A DNA stretch of 64,000 nt, from contig NZ_JAQGCZ010000017.1 in the NCBI RefSeq assembly GCF_027706845.1, positions 35,823 to 99,822 on the forward strand, in the 5' to 3' direction. Under the pieces are notes generated by a model. That model searched no databases, was not told where the DNA came from, and worked only from the letters and a program-made list of their open reading frames with translations. Position 1 is the stretch's first letter. The number at the start of each line of letters is the position of its first letter. Of this stretch, positions 1 through 8,152 are shown in pieces. The stretch comes from Mycolicibacterium sp. BiH015 (GTDB lineage Bacteria > Actinomycetota > Actinomycetes > Mycobacteriales > Mycobacteriaceae). The translations under genes and the position numbers were made by a program.

Positions 1-915
1 CGTCGACGTCGGCAACGGCGCGCTGGACGTCGTGGTCGGCCGCGGGACGGTCGTCGGTGACGTGGTCGACGCGCGTGGTGGCGTCGTCGACGTCGGTGCC
101 GGGACAGTCGACGACGGGGTCGTCACCGGCGGCGAGCTGGACGGCGAAGTGGGGGTCTGCGATGGCGCGGTGGTGGTCTCCGACGACGGGGACGTCGCGC
201 CACTGGTGTCCGACGGCAGAGTCTCACTGCCCGACGGCAGCGTCACCGTTCCGGGATCGAGCAGCTCGGTGGGGATGTCCGGGAACGTGGGCAGCGGAGC
301 CCCCGGCGGCACGGTGGCCACGGGGTCCTGAGCCTCGACCTTGACGGTCAGCTCCTGCCATTGGGCGATCAGTTCCTGCTTCTGCTCGACATCGCCGACG
401 GTCGCGACCGTCGTGGTCACCGCCTGCAGTTTCTCCTGCGCACCCTGCCAGTCGCCCTGCTCGATGAGCTGCTGCACCTGCTGCATCTCCGTCTGGGCAG
501 CCAGAATCACGGCGTCGTCGCGGGTCTGCGCCTGCTCACCGAACAGCGCAGTGCGCAGCCCGTAGAGCGCATCGCCGGGTCCGGACCCCGCGATCACGGC
601 GCCGAAGCCACCGATCGCGAGCATCGCCGCGGCCGCCGAACCGACGACCGCCAGCGAGATGCGCCGTTTCGGCGCGGGGCGGGTCACCCGGTCGAGTGCG
701 GCCGCCGCCTCCTGCTGGGTGAGCACATGACCCATCGGGGTCTCGCGCACGTCGTCGCGCCAACCGGCGAGCAACTGCGCCAGCTCGGCCTCTTCCCGGT
801 CCGTCACATACGGCTGCTGCTGCGCGGCGAGGGCGTCGAGGAATTGGTCGGTGCGGTTGATCTCGTTCAGCGAAGGATCACCGCCGTTGGCATTCCATCG
901 TCCGAAATCAGGCAT
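1..915 (-). CDS. rsdA: Anti-sigma-D factor RsdA (3' end outside window)
   Basis: Membrane-anchored anti-sigma factor predicted to hold SigD inactive at the cytoplasmic face until regulated proteolysis. The start ATG at 915-913 overlaps the sigD stop by eight bases (ATGCCTGA), so the two are translationally coupled. About 80 cytoplasmic residues (start MPDFGRWNANGG) are followed by one membrane helix at about residues 86-110. An extracytoplasmic region follows, turning into a long Pro/Thr/Ser-rich tail that is still open at position 1. The order sigD-rsdA matches Rv3414c-Rv3413c of M. tuberculosis. The function is taken from that family; the C-terminus cannot be judged here. Confidence 0.9.
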   Translation of the reverse strand, partial: MPDFGRWNANGGDPSLNEINRTDQFLDALAAQQQPYVTDREEAELAQLLAGWRDDVRETPMGHVLTQQEAAAALDRVTRPAPKRRISLAVVGSAAAAMLAIGGFGAVIAGSGPGDALYGLRTALFGEQAQTRDDAVILAAQTEMQQVQQLIEQGDWQGAQEKLQAVTTTVATVGDVEQKQELIAQWQELTVKVEAQDPVATVPPGAPLPTFPDIPTELLDPGTVTLPSGSETLPSDTSGATSPSSETTTAPSQTPTSPSSSPPVTTPSSTVPAPTSTTPPRASTTSPTTVPRPTTTSSAPLPTST

Positions 916-1573
916 AGTCGCGCCCCTGCCCCGCCGACGTGATCTCCGCCTTCAGCCGCGACAGCGCACGATGCTGCGCCACCCGCACCGCCCCCGCGGT
1001 GCTTCCGACGGCCTCCGCGGTCTCCTCCGCGCTCATGCCGACGACGACACGCAGGATGATGATCTCGCGCTGCTTCTCGGGCAGAACCTGAAGGAGCGCG
1101 GCCATGCGCGCCGACGATTCCGAATCGATCGCCATCTGCTCGGGGCCGGCCTCGCCGGAGAAACGCTCCGGAACCACATCCATCGGATCGGCCCGGTTGC
1201 GACCAGCTGCCCGGTGCGCGTCAGCAACCTTGTGCGCTGCAATCCCGTATACGAAAGCCAGGAATGGTCGTCCCTGATCCTTGTAACGCGGCAGCGCCGT
1301 GATGGCGGCCAAGCACACCTCCTGAGCTACGTCATCAGCTGAGAGACCACTGCGTTCCGCAGTGCCCACCCTTGCCCGGCAGTACCTGACAACGAGGGGG
1401 CGGATGATCTCCAGCACCTCCCGGAGTGCGTTCCGATCGCCGGCTACTGCTTCAGCAACGACAGCATCGAGACGTTCTCCCGAAATTGTCATCGTGAACA
1501 GGCTCTCCAGCGTTACGTCGGGACCCATATCCCGGGGGGTGGTGGCAGCTTCAGTTGGTACCGGGGTCGGCAT
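908..1573 (-). CDS. sigD: ECF RNA polymerase sigma factor SigD
   Basis: Group 4 sigma factor that directs RNA polymerase to its own promoter set and is held by RsdA encoded immediately downstream. Region 2 is visible around residues 45-115, with the SGLSADDVAQEVCLAAI stretch and FLAFVYGIAAHKVADAHR. Region 4 lies around 165-212 (LPEKQREIIILRVVVGMS, then the helix-turn-helix GSTAGAVRVAQHRALSRLK). The longest frame starts at 1573. Family members align from MTISGERLDAVVAEAVAG, so the ATG at 1492 is a real alternative start and the first 27 residues are uncertain. Synteny with rsdA and whiB3 makes the identity firm. Confidence 0.93.
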   Translation of the reverse strand: MPTPVPTEAATTPRDMGPDVTLESLFTMTISGERLDAVVAEAVAGDRNALREVLEIIRPLVVRYCRARVGTAERSGLSADDVAQEVCLAAITALPRYKDQGRPFLAFVYGIAAHKVADAHRAAGRNRADPMDVVPERFSGEAGPEQMAIDSESSARMAALLQVLPEKQREIIILRVVVGMSAEETAEAVGSTAGAVRVAQHRALSRLKAEITSAGQGRDYA

Positions 1574-1625
1574 GAATTTGGTGTGGCTGAGCTAAACAAT
1601 AACGACCAACAGGGGCGCAACCCGG

Positions 1626-2426
1626 TTACCGAGGGCGCCACACGCCGCCCCATCTGATCACCGTCTCTGCGGACTCATCTCGCAGAGCCTGATATCGCGA
1701 CGCTGAAGTCGCGTCGTCGGCGATATCGGCGAGCAGACTCGCGGCCGCCCATTGCAGTGGCCCGAGGCCCGATCCGTGGGCCTGATTCAGCGCTGCTTCG
1801 CCTTCCCTGCGGGCGGATGGGAGGTCGCCGGCACTGCACAGGGCGGCCGCCAGCACCACCCGCGACTTGACCGCGTGCCGCACCGATCCGAAATCCGTCG
1901 ACAGCGACACTGCCCTCTCCGCAGGGGCGACGGCGGCCGCGCCGTCGCCGCGGAACATCGCGAGTTCGGCCGACACCCAGGCCAGTCGGATGGGCAGCCG
2001 ATCGGATCCGGAGTCGCCGACCCGTTCGGCGGCGAGTTCCAGCGCTCGCGCCGATGCCGCGAAGCGGCCGACCCCGAGCGCATCGGCGGCCAGGCCGATC
2101 ATCGCGTCAGACAGCGCCTCGTCGGTGTCCGCGAGTGCGGCAGCACGGCCGTCCCACACCCGGGCGACCTCGTGCCAGCCGAGTTGACGCAGAAAGGAGG
2201 CCCTGGTGCTCAAGGCAAGGGAGGCCAGGGCATCGGGACCCGCGCAATGGCGCAGTCGATCCAGATCGGCGAGTGCGCTGGCGTAGCGCCCTTGCCCGCC
2301 CGCGACGACGGCGCGCAACCAGACTTCGTAGGCGGTGTCGGCGGGCGGCAGAGGCCACACGTCGGGATTGCTGCCGAAGGCCGCCCGCCTCAGGACGTTT
2401 GCGGTATTCGCAGGCAGCGTGCTCAT
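1626..2426 (-). CDS. Conserved hypothetical, Rv3415c-like, helical-repeat protein
   Basis: 266-residue Ala/Leu/Arg-rich protein with no signal peptide or membrane segment. Its regular helical pattern (ALADLDRLRHC, ALELAAERV, ARREGEAALNQ) looks like tetratricopeptide-type repeats. It sits between sigD and divergent whiB3, exactly where M. tuberculosis has Rv3415c, a conserved hypothetical of similar length. No catalytic motif is visible. A role in sigD/whiB3 control is possible only by position. Confidence 0.7.
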   Translation of the reverse strand: MSTLPANTANVLRRAAFGSNPDVWPLPPADTAYEVWLRAVVAGGQGRYASALADLDRLRHCAGPDALASLALSTRASFLRQLGWHEVARVWDGRAAALADTDEALSDAMIGLAADALGVGRFAASARALELAAERVGDSGSDRLPIRLAWVSAELAMFRGDGAAAVAPAERAVSLSTDFGSVRHAVKSRVVLAAALCSAGDLPSARREGEAALNQAHGSGLGPLQWAAASLLADIADDATSASRYQALRDESAETVIRWGGVWRPR

Positions 2427-2818
2427 CGGACCGCGACCGTATCAATTGCGTGCTGTTTTGAAAATCACGTTAGTTAACAGTTGATGGACCGCCCGTTACA
2501 ACGAGATCAACCAGCGACCGGACAAACTTCGGAGATTGTCAGTTCGAGAAAACAGCAAACGGCCGAAACCACGGCGTTTTCCGAGGGCGATCGCGCCCAC
2601 TTAGCACCAGTTCCGTTGGGAAAACATTCCTTCGATGAACGTGATGTAAATTTTGCGCCTGCTCTTATGTGGTTCAGCACACCGGAAGGCTATTGACGAG
2701 AATTCGGAAGCCCTTCTACGTTGTGTGCACGAGTGGTCATCGGCGACTGTGCTCGGATTTTGTTCCACGACTCACGCATCCATTGCGATGCGTATCGGGT
2801 CTGAGGGAGGGGTTTCCA
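2427..2818. promoter_or_regulatory. Divergent intergenic region upstream of whiB3
   Basis: About 390 bases between the start of the Rv3415c-like gene and the whiB3 start, clearly more AT-rich than its surroundings. It must hold the promoters of both genes and a long whiB3 leader. The whiB3 Shine-Dalgarno is the GAGGGAGGGG run at 2803-2812. No further operator was recognised. Confidence 0.5.
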
Positions 2819-3109
2819 TTGCCACAGCCGCAACAGCTTCCGGGACCGAATGCTGACATCTGGGATTGGCAGATGCAGGGAGTTTGCCGGGGCGTAGATT
2901 CGTCGATGTTCTTCCACCCCGACGGTGAACGTGGCCGCGCCCGTGCTCAGCGCGAGATGCGTGCCAAGGAGATGTGCCGTCGCTGCCCCGTGATCGCCCA
3001 ATGCCGTTCACATGCGCTGGCAGTCGGCGAGCCCTACGGTATCTGGGGCGGGCTGAGCGAGTCCGAGCGCGAGCTTCTTCTCAAGCGCGGGATCCGCCGC
3101 ACCGCCTGA
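2819..3109 (+). CDS. whiB3: Redox-sensing transcription factor WhiB3
   Basis: Wbl-family iron-sulfur protein of 96 residues. The four cluster cysteines are C23, C53, C56 and C62, at the same positions as in M. tuberculosis WhiB3, in the pattern C-x29-C-x2-C-x5-C. The GIWGG turn and a basic C-terminal tail (LLLKRGIRRTA) for DNA binding follow. In mycobacteria WhiB3 senses O2/NO and redox state and partners with SigA to control lipid metabolism. The start is TTG at 2819, chosen because MPQPQQLPGPNADIWDW matches the family N-terminus and a strong GAGGGAGGGG lies just upstream. A longer upstream frame exists but is not family-like. Confidence 0.95.
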   Translation: MPQPQQLPGPNADIWDWQMQGVCRGVDSSMFFHPDGERGRARAQREMRAKEMCRRCPVIAQCRSHALAVGEPYGIWGGLSESERELLLKRGIRRTA

Positions 3110-3123
3110 CCGCCCGGCCGAGT

Positions 3124-4053
3124 TCACGTATCAGTTGTGGCGTCGGCTTCGACTTCCGCGTCATCCGCCGCGGCGGCCGGGGCCGTTCGCCGTTGTGTCC
3201 ACCGGACGACGGCGTAGACGATCAGGCCGAGCACTGCCAGCAGGCCTAGCCACGGCAGCATCAGCCCCAGCAGCAGCACCGCGCCGCTGGCCACCGCGAC
3301 CAGCGCGTCCCAGCCCCTTTCGATCTGACCCACGAACCCTTCGTATTCTTCCGGCGCAGGCCCACCGACGTTCTCGGCGTAGAAGCTGACGTCGACCGTG
3401 CTGTAAGCGACCTGGTCGCCGAGCTCCTCGCGCTGCGCCCGCAGGCTGTCGAGCTCGGCCTGCCGCTGCGACAGAGCGTTCTCGGCGGCGATCAGCGCTT
3501 CGGGATCCCGGGCGTCGCGCATGATGCCCAGCAGGCGATCCACCGATGTCTGCAGGGCTTTGATCCGGGCGTCGAGATCGACCCGCTGTGCCGTCACGTC
3601 CTCGGCAGTGGTCGATGCGGTCTCGACGGTGCCGAGGGTTTTGAGCTCCCGCACCACCTCGTCGAGTTTGGCCGCAGGCACCCGCAGCACGACCGAGGTG
3701 ACCGCCCGTCCGCTGCCCGACCCTGCGTCCTCGCTGCGGCTGTCGACCCGGCCGTCGGCCCTTTCCACCATGACGGCGGCCTCGTCGGCAGCTTTGGACG
3801 GATCAGGCACGGTCATGGTGACCGATGCCGTCCTGACGACATCCCGTTTCTCCTCGGGCGGCGCCTGGGGCGGTCCGAATTCCGGCGCGGTTCCGGTTAC
3901 CGAATCGGCCACGCCCCCTTCGTTATTCGACGGCATCACGGGGGCGGCAGGCGCCTCATTGCGCGGCGCATCTATTCCGGCGCAGCCGGTCACGATTCCC
4001 AGCGCCGCTACACCGGCGACCGTCAACGCCATCGGGCGAGATACCTGGTTCAT
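3124..4053 (-). CDS. DUF4349 lipoprotein with C-terminal membrane anchor
   Basis: 309-residue exported protein. The start ATG at 4053-4051 gives a short n-region, a hydrophobic stretch and a lipobox ending GIVTGC, so lipidation is expected. A DUF4349 domain spans roughly residues 85-270 and contains a coiled-coil stretch (RIKALQTSVDRLLGI ... RQAELDSLRAQREEL). The C-terminus has a hydrophobic hairpin (LVAVASGAVLLLGLMLPWLGLLA) and a charged cytosolic tail. The family has no established function. It converges with whiB3 and is divergent from the nitrile hydratase-type cluster. A longer frame up to 4266 would bury the signal sequence and is rejected. Confidence 0.82.
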   Translation of the reverse strand: MNQVSRPMALTVAGVAALGIVTGCAGIDAPRNEAPAAPVMPSNNEGGVADSVTGTAPEFGPPQAPPEEKRDVVRTASVTMTVPDPSKAADEAAVMVERADGRVDSRSEDAGSGSGRAVTSVVLRVPAAKLDEVVRELKTLGTVETASTTAEDVTAQRVDLDARIKALQTSVDRLLGIMRDARDPEALIAAENALSQRQAELDSLRAQREELGDQVAYSTVDVSFYAENVGGPAPEEYEGFVGQIERGWDALVAVASGAVLLLGLMLPWLGLLAVLGLIVYAVVRWTQRRTAPAAAADDAEVEADATTDT

Positions 4054-4280
4054 GATCAAAATGTACTGAACGGCAACCGTGGCGAGGCGCGAACAGAAGT
4101 GTCCGTTTGCTGATCGCGTCAATAACACTGCGTGACGCCGCCTGCCAATCTGTGCAGATTCTATTGATGACCACCATGAACTGGTGTTAATCTGACGCTC
4201 TCCCGGACAGTGCACGATGCCCGAAAGCGTGTCAGAACCGTTGCTGCGCAGGTCGTTTCGCAGCATCCAAAAGGAGCGTC

Positions 4281-5114
4281 ATGAGCACAGCAGCCGAGCG
4301 GGCAGCCCAGCTCGACCTGGTGGCACGACTGAAGTCCGCCTATCCCGAACTTCCCGACGCACCCACCCCGGACCTGCTCGACTCTGCCCGGATCAAGGCG
4401 TACCTGAAACCGGTCCACGACGTCGGCGGCGAACCTGACGCGCCGATGAAGTACGAGAACAAGCAGTACGAAGCGTGGGAAGAGCTGACGTACGTCATGT
4501 GCGAGGTGCTGGCGTGGCGCGGCATCTGGCTCTCGGAGGAACGACGCCGGATCGGCAACGTCGACGTGGGCCGGGCCGAGTATCTCGGTCTGCCGTATTA
4601 CGGTCGCTGGTTACTGGCCGTCGCCCGGGTTCTTGTCGAGAAGCATCTCGTCGCGCTGGGCGAGCTCAGCGAACGCATGGCCGAGGTCCAGGAGCGTTAC
4701 GCCGCCGGTTTGAACGGCAAAAGACCTGAGGCACAACCGAAATCCGAGGGTGACGGGTCCGGTGTGCGGCGCAACGCCCACCACAAGCACGCCGTCGGCA
4801 AGGGCGATCCGCAGGTCTATGCCGGACAGGCGGGCGAACCGAAGTTCCGCGTCGGCGACACGGTGACCGTGCGGGATCTTCCGGTCGTCTTCTACACCCG
4901 CACCCCCGAATACGTGCGCGGCGCGACGGGCACGATCGCCACCGTCGCCTACGAGAGTCCCGCCGCCGAGGACGAGACCTGGGATCGCCCCGACGCCAAG
5001 CCGGAATGGTTCTACGTCGTCGAGTTCAACATGTCAGAGCTCTGGCACGGCTACACCGGCACGAAGACCGACACCTTGCGCACGGAACTTCCGGAGCGCT
5101 GGCTGCAATCCTGA
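4281..5114 (+). CDS. Nitrile hydratase / thiocyanate hydrolase family beta subunit
   Basis: 277-residue beta-type subunit. The N-terminal half carries the family helical domain (KPVHDVGGEPDAP ... YEAWEELTYVMCEVLAWRGI ... LPYYGRWLLAVARVLVEK). A charged linker follows at about 155-180. The C-terminal SH3-like barrel (FRVGDTVTVRDLPV ... EWFYVVEFNMSELW) packs against the metal-bearing subunit. The start has AAGGAGCGTC just upstream. It is followed by the alpha-type gene and an accessory gene in the order beta-alpha-accessory, as in nhlBAE of Rhodococcus J1. Whether the substrate is a nitrile or thiocyanate cannot be decided from sequence. Confidence 0.85.
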   Translation: MSTAAERAAQLDLVARLKSAYPELPDAPTPDLLDSARIKAYLKPVHDVGGEPDAPMKYENKQYEAWEELTYVMCEVLAWRGIWLSEERRRIGNVDVGRAEYLGLPYYGRWLLAVARVLVEKHLVALGELSERMAEVQERYAAGLNGKRPEAQPKSEGDGSGVRRNAHHKHAVGKGDPQVYAGQAGEPKFRVGDTVTVRDLPVVFYTRTPEYVRGATGTIATVAYESPAAEDETWDRPDAKPEWFYVVEFNMSELWHGYTGTKTDTLRTELPERWLQS

Positions 5115-5123
5115 GGAGATCCC

Positions 5124-5822
5124 TTGTCACACGACCACGACCATGACCACGACCGGACGGTCAAACCGATGGTGGACGAGATCACCGATTTCGAGGTCCT
5201 GGAGATCGCGTTGCGGGAACTCTGCATCGAGAAGGGCATCTTCACCGCCGAAGACCATCGCCGCTTCACCGAGTTCGCCGAACAGATCGGCCCCACCCCC
5301 GCGGCCACTCTCGTCGCCAGGGCGTGGCTGGATCCGGAGTTCAAGGCGCTGGCGCTGGCAGAGCCGATGACCGCCAGCAAGGAGGTGGGTGTCGACTGGA
5401 TGGAGCCCACCGGCTTCGGCACGCCCAGCGATTTCACCGCATTCGAGATCCTCGCGGACACCCCGACGCTGCACCACGTGATCGTGTGCGCGCTCTGCTC
5501 CTGTTATCCGCGCCCTATTCTCGGCAATTCGCCCGAGTGGTATCGCACGCCGAACTATCGCCGCCGGCTCGTCCGCTGGCCCCGGCAGGTGCTCGCCGAG
5601 TTCGGGTTGTACCTGCCCGACGATGTCGAGGTCCGGATACAGGATTCCAACCAGAAGCACCGATTCATGGTGATGCCGATGCGTCCGGACGGAACCGAGG
5701 ATTGGACGCAAGAGCAGCTGGCCGAGATCGTGACACGGGACTGCCTCATCGGCGTCGCGTTGCCCAAACCCGGCGTGACGACCAACGCCATCGTCGACAC
5801 CCGGCCGGCGGTGCACCCGTGA
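5124..5822 (+). CDS. Nitrile hydratase alpha / thiocyanate hydrolase gamma subunit
   Basis: 232-residue metal-binding catalytic subunit. The ligand loop is C122-A-L-C125-S-C127-Y-P, the CxxCSC motif in which the later two cysteines are normally oxidised to sulfinate and sulfenate around Co or Fe. The usual Thr or Ser after the first Cys is Ala here. The N-terminus begins with alternating His-Asp (MSHDHDHDHD), a plausible metal-capture tail. The start is TTG at 5124 with GAGGAG overlapping the stop of the beta gene. The ATG at 5169 is an alternative that would remove the His tail. It overlaps the next gene at TGATG. Confidence 0.88.
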   Translation: MSHDHDHDHDRTVKPMVDEITDFEVLEIALRELCIEKGIFTAEDHRRFTEFAEQIGPTPAATLVARAWLDPEFKALALAEPMTASKEVGVDWMEPTGFGTPSDFTAFEILADTPTLHHVIVCALCSCYPRPILGNSPEWYRTPNYRRRLVRWPRQVLAEFGLYLPDDVEVRIQDSNQKHRFMVMPMRPDGTEDWTQEQLAEIVTRDCLIGVALPKPGVTTNAIVDTRPAVHP

Positions 5823-6163
5823 TGCCGCGCCGAATCCCTGTTCTCGATCAGATTGTCGAACGGGATCAGGTGTGGAGCCGAATGGCTGCCAAGTACGGGG
5901 TGGAGAACCCGACCCCGCCGTGGAAGACCAGCCTCGACGGGCTCTGCGACGCTCTGGACCGTGCCGCCTGCGATGCCGACGTGCCGGATTTCAAGCAGCG
6001 CCGCGACGAGGAGGACGAGCTGTCGGCGACGCTGTATGCCGAATTGCCTTATCCCGAAAGCCAACTCGTGGCGCTCGCGCACTCGCTGCTGGCGCGCGGG
6101 GTCATCGACGAGGCGACCCTGCAGGAACGGTTACGCAGCGTGCGGGCCCGTCTGGAGGCTTAG
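5822..6163 (+). CDS. Nitrile hydratase accessory / activator-like subunit
   Basis: 113-residue protein whose ATG shares bases with the alpha stop (TGATG), so it is translationally coupled. It resembles the helical N-terminal domain of beta subunits and the small accessory proteins that deliver cobalt and oxidise the cysteines in low-molecular-mass nitrile hydratases. Recognisable parts are PPWKTSLDGLCDALD, RRDEEDELSATLYAELPYPE and LVALAHSLLARGVID. It could instead be the alpha subunit of a thiocyanate hydrolase. It is the last gene of the cluster. Confidence 0.7.
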   Translation: MPRRIPVLDQIVERDQVWSRMAAKYGVENPTPPWKTSLDGLCDALDRAACDADVPDFKQRRDEEDELSATLYAELPYPESQLVALAHSLLARGVIDEATLQERLRSVRARLEA

Positions 6164-6221
6164 CCGGCGGGGGTGCCTGCCGTGGTCTTCGCGATGAGCA
6201 TCACGTCGGTCTGGCCCAGTA

Positions 6222-6971
6222 TCAACGCGCTCCGGCGGCGAGCCACTGCTCGAAGGTTGTGGGCATGATCCGTGCGTTTGCACCGGGGAGCAGAACGTTG
6301 CCGGCCATCTCCGGGCCGAGCGGACCAGCCCAGGTCGGGATCAACGTGACATCGCGGCCGAGGACTTGGTTGGTCCGGCGCGCCATATCGACTAGATCCT
6401 GCGTCTGCGGACCTGCAACGTCGACGTAGCGTCCCAGCGCGGGGCCAACGGCGATTTCGGCCAGTACCGCGGCTATGTCATCCGGGGCGATCGGCTGCAC
6501 CAGCAGCGGCGCAATGGTCGCAACCCCGTCGTGCTCGGTCCATCCGGCGGCCAGCCCGGCGAAGTCGTGGAACTGGGTGGCCGGCACGATCGTCCACGGC
6601 ACCCGACCGGCCTCGATCAACCGCTCCTGCTCCCGCTTGCCGACGTAGTGATCTGTTCCGCCGGCGATCCGGTGGATGCCAACGATCGACAGCAGCACGT
6701 GGTGGCCGACGCCGGCCCGCTCCTCGGCGGCCAACAGGTTCGATGTCGCGGTGGCGAAATAGCGCTTGGTCTCCTCCTGGCTGACCGGCGGCGAACTCAT
6801 CGCGTCGACGACTGCCTCGACGCCGTCGAGCGCCGCGTCGAGGCCGTCACCGGTGAGCAGGTCCACTCCGAGCGAGCGACTGATGCGCACGGTCTCATGG
6901 CCCTGCCGCTCGAGAGTTGCCGACGTGCGGGAACCGATGTTGCCGGTGGCACCCGCCACCGCGACTCGCAT
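6222..6971 (-). CDS. NmrA-like NAD(P)-binding epimerase/oxidoreductase
   Basis: 249-residue atypical short-chain dehydrogenase. A glycine-rich dinucleotide motif VAGATGNIGS lies at the extreme N-terminus, followed by ISRSLGVDLLTGDGLDAAL. The catalytic YxxxK of classical SDRs is absent, although YVGKREQERL sits in that region. This is typical of NmrA/NAD(P)H-binding proteins that act as redox sensors or reductases. ATG 6971-6969 is used; a TTG one codon earlier is less likely. The neighbours (hydratase cluster, DAHP synthase) give no pathway, so no specific substrate can be assigned. Confidence 0.75.
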   Translation of the reverse strand: MRVAVAGATGNIGSRTSATLERQGHETVRISRSLGVDLLTGDGLDAALDGVEAVVDAMSSPPVSQEETKRYFATATSNLLAAEERAGVGHHVLLSIVGIHRIAGGTDHYVGKREQERLIEAGRVPWTIVPATQFHDFAGLAAGWTEHDGVATIAPLLVQPIAPDDIAAVLAEIAVGPALGRYVDVAGPQTQDLVDMARRTNQVLGRDVTLIPTWAGPLGPEMAGNVLLPGANARIMPTTFEQWLAAGAR

Positions 6972-6992
6972 CAAACAATCATGATCGATTGC

Positions 6993-8045
6993 TCATCGTT
7001 GCGCCAGGTTTCGCAGAACCAGATCGGTTGCGCCCCAGTCCATGCACTTGTCGGTCACCGACTGGCCGTAGACCAGCGGACGGGCTTCGGGCGCCTGCGC
7101 CCCGGCGACGAGAAAACTCTCCAGCATCACGCCACTGATCGGCATTCCGTCGCGCACCAGCTGTGCGACGTCCAGCGCGACCTGCGCCTGGCGGATGTGG
7201 TCCTTGCCCGAATTGGCGTGGCTGCAATCGATGACCACGCGACCGGGCAGACCCGCCCCGGTCAGCTTCGCCGCCGCCGCGGTTACCGACTCGGAGTCAT
7301 AGTTGGGTCCGTCGGTGCCCCCGCGCAGGATGACATGGCAGTCCCCGTTTCCGGTGGTGCTCACGAGAGCGCCGCGGCCGAGGTCGTTCATCCCGAAGAA
7401 GACGTGCGGCGCGGCAGCCGCTTTGACGCCGTCGACGGCCACCTGGATGTTGCCGTCGGTGCCGTTCTTGAATCCGACGGGCATCGACAGACCCGACGCC
7501 AGCTGACGGTGCACCTGGGACTCGGTGGTGCGGGCTCCGATCGCGCCCCACGCCACCGCGTCGGCGATGTATTGCGGGCTGGTTGGTTCGAGGAATTCGC
7601 ACCCGACGGGCAGGCCGATGTCGATGATGTCGAGCAGCAGCTGGCGGGCGATGCGCAGGCCGCGGGCGACGTCGAACGTACCGTCCATGTCCGGGTCGTT
7701 GATGAGCCCCTTCCAGCCGATCGTGGTGCGCGGCTTCTCGAAGTACACCCGCATGACGACTTTCAGCCTGTCGCTGAGCTCGTCGGCGAGCTTGACGAGG
7801 CGGCTGGCGTAGTCGAGCGCTGCCGCCGGATCGTGCACCGAGCACGGTCCGACGACGACCAGTAGCCGGTCGTCGCGGCCGGCGAGAATATCGGCGATCT
7901 CGTCGCGGTCGCGGGCCACCCGCTCCGAGCGACGCGCGCCCAGCGGGAACTCGGCCATCACCGCGTGGGGGCTCGGAATGTCGCTGAAGCTGCGGATACG
8001 CCGGTCGGACGTGGTTTCCGGGGTGGCGATCTGCGCCATGTTCAC
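6993..8045 (-). CDS. Type I 3-deoxy-D-arabino-heptulosonate 7-phosphate (DAHP) synthase
   Basis: First enzyme of the shikimate pathway, condensing phosphoenolpyruvate and erythrose 4-phosphate in the cytosol. The 350-residue sequence is of the E. coli AroF/G/H type. VVGPCSVHDP, MRVYFEKPRTTIGWKGL, GARTTESQVHRQLASGL, VGFKNGTDG and the metal/active-site stretch VIDCSHANSGKD are all present. M. tuberculosis relies on an unrelated-length type II enzyme, so this is an additional isozyme. The start is GTG 8045 with AAAGG upstream; ATG 8039 is also possible. The 200-bp leader holds an aromatic leader peptide and hairpins, so expression is probably attenuated by charged tRNA supply. Confidence 0.92.
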   Translation of the reverse strand: MNMAQIATPETTSDRRIRSFSDIPSPHAVMAEFPLGARRSERVARDRDEIADILAGRDDRLLVVVGPCSVHDPAAALDYASRLVKLADELSDRLKVVMRVYFEKPRTTIGWKGLINDPDMDGTFDVARGLRIARQLLLDIIDIGLPVGCEFLEPTSPQYIADAVAWGAIGARTTESQVHRQLASGLSMPVGFKNGTDGNIQVAVDGVKAAAAPHVFFGMNDLGRGALVSTTGNGDCHVILRGGTDGPNYDSESVTAAAAKLTGAGLPGRVVIDCSHANSGKDHIRQAQVALDVAQLVRDGMPISGVMLESFLVAGAQAPEARPLVYGQSVTDKCMDWGATDLVLRNLAQR

Positions 8046-8063
8046 GAAGGTGCCTTTCTGGTT

Positions 8064-8091
8064 CGGGCACCTGCCTGTGGATCCGGTGCCC
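8064..8091 (-). promoter_or_regulatory. Leader hairpin just upstream of DAHP synthase
   Basis: Perfect 7-bp stem GGGCACC/GGTGCCC with a 14-base loop, ending about 18 bases before the DAHP synthase start. It is the third and last hairpin of the leader and lies close to the ribosome binding site. A role in translation or message stability is inferred only. Confidence 0.45.
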
Positions 8092-8104
8092 CTTGAATGA
8101 CGAA

Positions 8105-8130
8105 AGGCAGCGACCTGATGGTCACTGCCT
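8105..8130 (-). terminator. Attenuator-type terminator hairpin in DAHP synthase leader
   Basis: In the transcript, AGGCAGUGACC and GGUCGCUGCCU pair over 11 positions (one U-G) around an AUCA loop, followed by UUUCGUCAUU. It lies between the leader peptide stop and the DAHP synthase start. The segment just before it, CCCGGAGCC (8132-8140), can pair instead with GGCUCCGGG inside the leader-peptide hairpin, giving mutually exclusive structures. The U-tract is weak, as is common in mycobacteria. Confidence 0.6.
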
Positions 8131-8152
8131 GGGCTCCGGGTGGATGCGTTGC

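Noticed and set aside
6531..7865. Long plus-strand frame (444 residues) opposite the oxidoreductase and DAHP synthase
   Set aside because: It is antisense to two well-supported genes, and its Arg/Asp/His-rich composition is typical of GC-rich shadows.
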